Assembly: GCA_003123965.1 (NCBI GenBank)
Contig: NNSL01000468.1
Span: 1 to 5,947, forward strand
Source of the DNA: Balneolaceae bacterium SMO_bin1
GTDB lineage: Bacteria; Bacteroidota; Rhodothermia; Balneolales; Balneolaceae
Reading direction: 5' to 3'
Length of the DNA stretch: 5,947 nt
The position numbers and the translations under genes are program-made. Under the pieces are notes generated by a model, which was not told where the DNA came from, made no database searches, and worked only from the letters and a program-made list of their open reading frames with translations. Of the stretch, positions 1 to 5,947 are shown in pieces; within the stretch, counting starts at the first letter, position 1; every line of letters starts with the position of its first letter.

Positions 1-2
1 TC

Positions 3-620
3 GGTTTATCTCATTTGGGAGCAACATACAATAGAATGGGCAACCTTCAACAGGCTGTTGATTATTTTGAGCAATCACTGAAAATAAAGGAGACCTTTTT
101 TGCGGCTTCAAATCTTGGGGTCGTATACTATTACATGCAGAAGTATCACCAAGCCATTCACAATTATACCATTGCCCATGAGATTAATCCGAATAGTCAA
201 GCTGTAGTCGGGAACTTGGCTTCTGCCCACGAAGCGGTTGGAAATACGGATTTAGCGCGGGATTATTATCAAAAAGCGATCGATTTAACCCAGAAACAAC
301 TGGAGGTGAATCCCAATGATGCCATGTTGAATAACGACCTGGGTGTTTACTATGCTGATATTGGGAACCAGGAAATGGCGGAGAAATACCTGCAGCGTTC
401 CATAGATCTGGATTCTAATAATAATCAAATTCTTTTCCGTACCGCGGCTGCCTACGAACGCCTGGAACAGAGAGACAAGGCTCTGAAATGGATAGAAGAA
501 GCTATAAAGAAGGGCTATCCTATTTCTACTATTAAAGGGACAGCCGAGCTTAAGCTGCTTACCGAAAGCCTAAAATTTAAGCAAATAGTTAAAAAGTACA
601 GCAACAAACAGCAGCAGTAA
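3..620 (+). CDS. TPR-repeat protein, C-terminal part (5' end outside window)
   Basis: The frame is open from the first bases of the window (it reads GLSHLGATYNRMG), so this is the C-terminal end of a longer protein. The TTG at 15 lies inside a TPR helix and is not a believable start. About five tetratricopeptide repeats of 34 residues are visible. Each has the usual pattern of a Gly and an aromatic in helix A, then A..YY/YF..A/S in helix B (for example LGVVYYYMQKYHQAI, LASAHEAVGNTDLA, LGVYYADIGNQEMA, AAAYERLEQRDKA). A short tail follows with the form 'GYP...aELKlLteslkFKqivKKY'. From family knowledge, tails of this kind close the TPR arrays of Ser/Thr kinase-TPR, adenylate cyclase-TPR or regulator-TPR fusions in Bacteroidota and relatives, so the missing N-terminus may carry such a domain; that is inference. 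TPR arrays bind protein partners. No terminator follows, and the next gene starts 46 bp downstream on the same strand. Confidence 0.85.
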   Translation, partial: GLSHLGATYNRMGNLQQAVDYFEQSLKIKETFFAASNLGVVYYYMQKYHQAIHNYTIAHEINPNSQAVVGNLASAHEAVGNTDLARDYYQKAIDLTQKQLEVNPNDAMLNNDLGVYYADIGNQEMAEKYLQRSIDLDSNNNQILFRTAAAYERLEQRDKALKWIEEAIKKGYPISTIKGTAELKLLTESLKFKQIVKKYSNKQQQ

Positions 621-656
621 CATCAAGGTTCAGCGATAAAAACAATCAACTAAAAC

Positions 657-661
657 GGAGG
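657..661 (+). promoter_or_regulatory. Shine-Dalgarno site of the lipoprotein gene
   Basis: GGAGG lies 5 nt before the ATG at 667. It is the strongest ribosome binding site on the + strand of this window and fixes the start of the downstream gene. Confidence 0.75.
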
Positions 662-666
662 TAGTT

Positions 667-1224
667 ATGAGTTACATATCAAAGAATAATATAGGAGGGG
701 CATTACTGATATTGATGCTGAGTATGGCATTTATTTCGTGCCAGACAACAAGCATGACCACCGGCGATAGGTCACCGGAGAAGTCAATGCTAAATGAGAC
801 TAACGGAGAGTTCAATCCGTCGAAAAACATAGAGCTAACGGTAAAAAACTTTGCCGATGATCTTGGTCTGGGTGAAGGCGAGCTGGGCGGCTGGCGGTTG
901 GTGAATTCCGAAAACCGGACAACTACCATCGCAACAGAAGGTGACCGTATATCTTGGACGGCCGGAGACTTTGCTCTGCAGTTTCAGTTTCCCGAAAAAC
1001 TGGCACGCAATCTTTTTCAAACAATACAGGGTGACGATTCAATTTTTAATGAAAAGTTTAGCTTTGTGTTGAGCCCCGGTGAAACGCTTACCGTTCGGGT
1101 GCAAAATCCAAATCCGGAAAGCATGCAGCGCCTGTACGAGCTCCAGTATTCTGTACTCAACCTCGAAGCAAGAGAGCTGGTGGAGGGAGATTCGCCGCCA
1201 CGCATGATTTTTATGTTTAACTAA
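667..1224 (+). CDS. Putative lipoprotein of unknown function, 185 aa
   Basis: I do not recognise the family. Residues 1-25 look like a lipoprotein signal peptide: a Lys at position 6, a hydrophobic core (GALLILMLSMAF) and a lipobox-like FISC with the lipidated cysteine at Cys25. A polar, Ser/Thr/Asn-rich linker of about 25 residues follows. The rest (about residues 55-185) alternates hydrophobic and polar residues in a way that suggests a small beta-rich domain, with several Trp/Phe positions (GGWRLV, ISWTAGDFALQFQF, FSFVLSPGETLTVRVQNP) and a C-terminus in MIFMFN. The product is expected to be anchored in the periplasm or outer membrane. The start is fixed by GGAGG at 657-661. The TPR gene ends 46 bp upstream with no terminator between, so co-transcription is plausible. 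The signal-peptide call is fairly secure; function is unknown. Confidence 0.75.
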   Translation: MSYISKNNIGGALLILMLSMAFISCQTTSMTTGDRSPEKSMLNETNGEFNPSKNIELTVKNFADDLGLGEGELGGWRLVNSENRTTTIATEGDRISWTAGDFALQFQFPEKLARNLFQTIQGDDSIFNEKFSFVLSPGETLTVRVQNPNPESMQRLYELQYSVLNLEARELVEGDSPPRMIFMFN

Positions 1225-1510
1225 AGATTGCAGGATGAATCATAAATTTTGCCAGGGTTGACCGAAATCTGCGTGTGAATGCGAATTACCTGAAGCACGT
1301 GAGCTGTTCGCGTAAAGCATGGCTAACGTATTCATTGATTAGTTGCATTGCCTGGAAGAAATATGTGGAAAGTATTTTGGAGGAGTATAGCCACTAATTA
1401 GTCCGTGAAAAGGTACAGGTTCAAGTAGTTGTTTCAACAGAGTTGCAATAACACTATGTTGTGGCAAGTATAAATACAATAAAATGGTTTTGAACTGATC
1501 ACTAACAGGT
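1225..1510. other. Intergenic region, no gene supported
   Basis: This 286-bp gap lies between two + strand genes. I see no hairpin followed by T residues, no tRNA-like fold and no ORF beyond about a dozen codons. The right third (about 1440-1495) is AT-rich and probably holds the promoter of the next gene. There is a TTGCAA at 1443 and a TATAAA at 1469, but their 20-bp spacing is too long for a standard sigma-70 promoter. TGGTTTTG at 1485-1492 differs by one base from the Bacteroidota -7 element TAnnTTTG. None of these is strong enough to call alone. Confidence 0.4.
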
Positions 1511-2137
1511 ATGATAAGATTAATGCAGCAATTTATAGTTCTTCTGGGAGCGGCTATGGTATTTGGTCCACTTGCCGCACAAGGGCAGTCCAATATACCA
1601 ACTGCTGAGCAACAAATAAGTGCGGCCGTAATGGCTGCCCCCCAACCCATGGGTGCCGATGCTAAAGTGTACGGCTATAATTCAGAAGGAGAATGGACCA
1701 CCCTCCGCCAAGGCAATGGTGATTTAGTTTGTATTGCTGATAATCCTGAACAGAGCAATTTTCATGTGGCATGCTATGCAGTGGCGTTGGAGCCGTTTAT
1801 GAGCCGTGGACGTGAGTTGCGGCGACAAGGCTTTACACGCAAGGAAGTGGATAAAATGCGTCGGCAAGAAATTGAATCGGGAGCGTTGGAACTGCCACGC
1901 CACCCTATGACACTTTATAGTTTAAGTGGCCAGAGCGGAGCTTATGATTACGAGGCAGGCACACTTCGCGAAGCCCAGTCTCTTACCGTAATTTACGTGC
2001 CATTCGAAACCAAGCAATCATCCGGCATGGCTACCTCACCGCCTGCACCCGGTGCTCCCTGGCTGATGGATGCGGGTACGCCCTGGGCTCATATAATGAT
2101 TCCCGGTGGCACGGTGGGCAGGGATGTGGAGCAGTAG
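1511..2137 (+). CDS. Exported protein of unknown function, 208 aa
   Basis: I do not recognise a named family. Residues 1-25 form a classical Sec signal peptide: Arg3, a hydrophobic core (FIVLLGAAMVFGPLAA), then AQGQS, with probable cleavage around residues 23-26 and no lipobox cysteine. The mature part contains two cysteines (Cys74, Cys88) that could form a disulfide in the periplasm. A basic helical stretch follows at about 98-120 (RGRELRRQGFTRKEVDKMRR). Next come a beta-like stretch (LTVIYVPFE) and a Pro/Gly/Trp-rich C-terminus, PPAPGAPWLMDAGTPWAHIM (177-196). This last block looks conserved in character and is the best search handle. The ATG at 1511 has no properly spaced Shine-Dalgarno sequence; Met5 is an alternative, but the full signal peptide favours the first Met. 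The gene converges on the next one with only 20 bp between and no visible terminator. Confidence 0.72.
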   Translation: MIRLMQQFIVLLGAAMVFGPLAAQGQSNIPTAEQQISAAVMAAPQPMGADAKVYGYNSEGEWTTLRQGNGDLVCIADNPEQSNFHVACYAVALEPFMSRGRELRRQGFTRKEVDKMRRQEIESGALELPRHPMTLYSLSGQSGAYDYEAGTLREAQSLTVIYVPFETKQSSGMATSPPAPGAPWLMDAGTPWAHIMIPGGTVGRDVEQ

Positions 2138-2157
2138 CCTGATGTAACATTAAGCAA

Positions 2158-2604
2158 TTACATGAAGGGGCAAATGCATATTGCAAGCCCCAGAATAACC
2201 GTTAAGACACCGATACTGCGCGTCAATTTAATGGCCTTTCTGATGCCAAGCCACTGTATTGTTTCGGGTGTGGAAAAAGGAAAAATGATGATTAGGCCGC
2301 CCATAACAGAAATAATACTTGCCACGGTCAGGAGAATGTAGTATTCCGTAAAACCGAGAGCCATAGACGAAAATGTTGCCACCAATAGCAGCAGGGTTAG
2401 CCCCAGAATTGCGTAGAGAAACGTTTGGGCGTGCGTTACCAACCGTTGGTTAAATGCCCGGAGCTTCTCTTCGTGTTGGGGACATACGTAAAAAGTTTCT
2501 TCTGTAGTAAAAGCAAAGCGGTCTACTGTAGTAAGTGTTACCGGAATTACATCCGGGCTTCGCTGACCCGACCATATGCATTTTTGTTCATCTTTTTGAT
2601 GCAT
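2158..2604 (-). CDS. Three-helix membrane protein with Cys/His N-terminus, 148 aa
   Basis: I do not recognise the family. The first 60 residues are soluble and hold Cys9 (KCIWSG) and a C-P-Q-H motif (Cys41, His44), separated by about 30 residues. This resembles half of a degenerate zinc-ribbon knuckle, though a complete four-ligand set is not visible. Three hydrophobic segments follow at about 61-83, 88-110 and 129-147. The positively charged stretches before helix 1 (EEKLRAFNQRL) and between helices 2 and 3 (GIRKAIKLTR) predict, by the positive-inside rule, a cytosolic N-terminus and a C-terminus outside. The start at 2604 has only a weak TAGG close upstream. The gene is divergent from katG, sharing the 205-bp region 2605-2809, and convergent with the exported-protein gene. 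Membrane location is well supported; metal binding is inference. Confidence 0.75.
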   Translation of the reverse strand: MHQKDEQKCIWSGQRSPDVIPVTLTTVDRFAFTTEETFYVCPQHEEKLRAFNQRLVTHAQTFLYAILGLTLLLLVATFSSMALGFTEYYILLTVASIISVMGGLIIIFPFSTPETIQWLGIRKAIKLTRSIGVLTVILGLAICICPFM

Positions 2605-5060
<2,456 letters not shown>

Positions 5061-5086
5061 TTACCTCCATTAATTCTATATGATAG

Positions 5087-5116
5087 AAAGGCAGCCTGCA
5101 ATGGGCTGCCTTTTTT
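5087..5116 (+). terminator. Intrinsic terminator of katG
   Basis: A 10-bp perfect stem (AAAGGCAGCC, 5087-5096, with GGCTGCCTTT, 5104-5113) encloses a 7-nt loop and runs into six T residues (5111-5116). It begins 26 bp after the katG stop. On the opposite strand the stem is followed by a weaker T-poor tail, so it probably serves mainly the + strand, though it may also help end the convergent minus-strand gene. Confidence 0.9.
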
Positions 5117-5174
5117 ATTAGAATCAAGATTGAACCTTCGTAAAGGTGAGTGGCGTGTTTGCCAGAAAATAGTA

Positions 5175-5417
5175 CTAGGTTTCTTCCTCTCCAATTTGTT
5201 CTGATGAAGTCGTCAACCATTTTCTGTTTCTAGACTCAACCAAATATACGGGTTTTTCATTACGCAGCATATCGCTAAGAAATACCGCATCTTCTTTAGG
5301 TGGATACCAGTTTACGTTTCTCCAACTACCGCTTTCTTTGTAGTGAACAATTAACCAGGGTCGGTCATTTTCGAGATCGTACCGGAGTACGTAGTTTTCA
5401 ACCATATAAACAGCCAT
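5175..5417 (-). CDS. Small soluble protein of unknown function, 80 aa
   Basis: I do not recognise the family. The reading frame is open further upstream to an ATG at 5525, but the ATG at 5417 has AGGAG 5 nt before it, and the protein-like sequence begins there (MAVYMVENYVLRYDLE). The longer version would add 36 residues of unremarkable composition, so I chose the shorter. The 80-aa product has four tryptophans (Trp21, 32, 37, 67) and alternating patterns suggesting a small beta-rich fold (RPWLIVHYKESGSWRNVNWY, then KPVYLVESRNRKWL). A short helix lies between (EDAVFLSDMLRNE) and the tail is acidic (EQIGEEET). There is no signal peptide or membrane segment, so it is probably cytosolic. It converges on katG across the terminator. 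Confidence 0.7.
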   Translation of the reverse strand: MAVYMVENYVLRYDLENDRPWLIVHYKESGSWRNVNWYPPKEDAVFLSDMLRNEKPVYLVESRNRKWLTTSSEQIGEEET

Positions 5418-5647
5418 AAGAGCTCCTATTTTTTTGGGGTGCTGTGGAGTGATTAAATGCTGCATTCTCCACGTTTGTGTTAGGTTTGATGTTTGAAATT
5501 TGAGAAACAAAAAATGATCAGCCAATACCTAATTTTTCCAAATTTTATGAGGCATATACCGAAGAGCTTGTAATGGCATAAGCCTCAAAAACACTTTTTC
5601 CTGGTGCAATTAATGTTTGGGGACCAGTCGGAATATCCTGTTTTCGG
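5418..5647. other. Intergenic region between two minus-strand genes
   Basis: This 230-bp gap holds no gene I can support. It should carry the promoter of the 80-aa gene, but I cannot place one firmly; AAAATTTG, read on the minus strand at about 5540-5547, is one base from the Bacteroidota -7 element TAnnTTTG. A short palindrome AATGC-T-GCATT sits at 5456-5466 in the presumed leader of the 80-aa gene. A 16-codon minus-strand reading frame (5529-5579) is too short to call. Confidence 0.35.
5423..5427 (-). promoter_or_regulatory. Shine-Dalgarno site of the 80-aa gene
   Basis: On the minus strand AGGAG lies 5 nt before the ATG at 5417. It decides between this start and the longer in-frame ATG at 5525. 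Confidence 0.65.
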
Positions 5648-5824
5648 CTATTTGTATTTGGCACTGGCTACAAGATACCACACTACACCACATATAATCA
5701 GCAGCAGTGCCACGGCGGTCGGCTCATCTTCTACAATAATGCCATAGAGCAGCGTCAAAAATCCAAGTAGAATTATAATTCCTGCCACCCATTTGTGTCG
5801 GCGTAATTTTTTAGAAATAGTCAT
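5648..5824 (-). CDS. Small two-helix membrane protein, 58 aa
   Basis: The start is the ATG at 5824 and the stop is TAG at 5648-5650. The product begins MTISKKLRRHKWVAG and ends LVASAKYK. A basic N-terminus (KKLRRHK) leads into a first hydrophobic helix at about 12-30 (WVAGIIILLGFLTLLYGII). An acidic turn follows (VEDEPT), then a second helix at about 36-54 (containing ALLLIICGVVWYLV) and a basic end (KYK). The charge pattern fits a hairpin with both ends in the cytosol and the acidic loop outside. No good Shine-Dalgarno precedes it, but its ATG lies 14 bp after the stop of the upstream minus-strand frame, which suggests one transcript. It resembles no family I can name. The regular membrane topology is the main evidence that it is real. 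Confidence 0.6.
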   Translation of the reverse strand: MTISKKLRRHKWVAGIIILLGFLTLLYGIIVEDEPTAVALLLIICGVVWYLVASAKYK

Positions 5825-5838
5825 AATAAGTTGTCTGT

Positions 5839-5947
5839 TTATGCTGCCTCTTGGCTGATATTTTCATGCTCAGTATATCTAAAGATCAGGGCTGATACGA
5901 CAAAAAGCGTAATGAAAAACCCATTGACAGTGATAATCTCAAATACC
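5839..5947 (-). CDS. 3' end of a small or larger membrane protein (cut by window)
   Basis: On the minus strand the frame is open from the window edge to TAA at 5839-5841 and gives 35 residues: VFEIITVNGFFITLFVVSAL, then IFRYTEHENISQEAA. The first 22 or so form one hydrophobic helix, followed by a polar, mildly acidic tail. The base at the window edge (G on this strand) is compatible with an ATG directly before the first Val codon, so this could be a complete protein of about 36 aa or the end of a longer one; the sequence does not decide. The next gene starts 14 bp after its stop. No family is recognised. Confidence 0.45.
   Translation of the reverse strand, partial: VFEIITVNGFFITLFVVSALIFRYTEHENISQEAA

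Noticed and set aside
1281..1311. GCGAA...TTCGC inverted repeat with a CACGTG between the arms
   Set aside because: The arms are five bases with a loop of over 20 nt and no T-tract; this is expected by chance.
1411..1440. GGTTCAAGT resembling a tRNA T-arm
   Set aside because: No matching acceptor, anticodon or D-arm could be paired around it.
1339..1650. 103-aa minus-strand frame
   Set aside because: It overlaps the start and signal peptide of the exported protein, has no good ribosome binding site and its composition is not protein-like in the intergenic part.
5418..5525. Upstream extension of the 80-aa gene to the ATG at 5525
   Set aside because: The internal ATG at 5417 has a well-spaced AGGAG; the extension has no such site and covers what looks like leader sequence.
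5529..5579. 16-codon minus-strand frame (MPLQALRYMPHKIWKN) with a GAGG 3 nt before its ATG
   Set aside because: It is too short to support without homology or conservation, and the ribosome-site spacing is poor.

Overview
The window reads as ordinary chromosomal DNA from a Bacteroidota- or Balneolota-like bacterium, probably marine or salt-tolerant. This rests on moderate GC, a C-terminal TPR tail of a kind common on kinase-TPR fusions, an acidic KatG, an SPII-type lipoprotein, and several starts with poor Shine-Dalgarno sites. The lineage is an inference, not a proof. I found no mobile element, CRISPR array, rRNA or tRNA.

Left part, + strand (1-2137): the 3' end of a TPR protein, cut by the window edge. 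Forty-six bases later comes a small unrecognised lipoprotein gene with a strong ribosome binding site. After a 286-bp gap there is an unrecognised exported protein of 208 aa. It meets, tail to tail with only 20 bp between, a minus-strand gene for a three-helix membrane protein with Cys/His residues in its cytosolic N-terminus (2158-2604).

Centre (2605-5116): an AT-rich divergent intergenic region carries a perfect 7-1-7 palindrome (2756-2770) about 40 bp ahead of katG. This is a candidate operator of the size used by the Fur/PerR family. katG (2810-5060) codes for a complete two-domain catalase-peroxidase of about 749 aa with every active-site residue present, but the reading frame is broken by one extra base at about 3317-3320. 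Joining the two frames restores the family sequence exactly. The gene is therefore a very recent pseudogene, a sequencing or assembly error, or (least likely) a frameshift-read gene. A strong intrinsic terminator follows at 5087-5116.

Right part, minus strand (5175-5947): three small genes run leftward. They are the 3' end of an ORF with a membrane segment that leaves the window, a 58-aa two-helix membrane protein 14 bp after it, and, after a 230-bp gap, an 80-aa Trp-rich soluble protein with a clear Shine-Dalgarno site. None is recognised.

Only katG has an assignable biochemical job: removing hydrogen peroxide in the cytosol. The others are a scaffold-type TPR protein and envelope or membrane proteins of unknown function. 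The strongest leads are the katG frameshift, the palindrome upstream of it, and the unrecognised small membrane genes at the right end.
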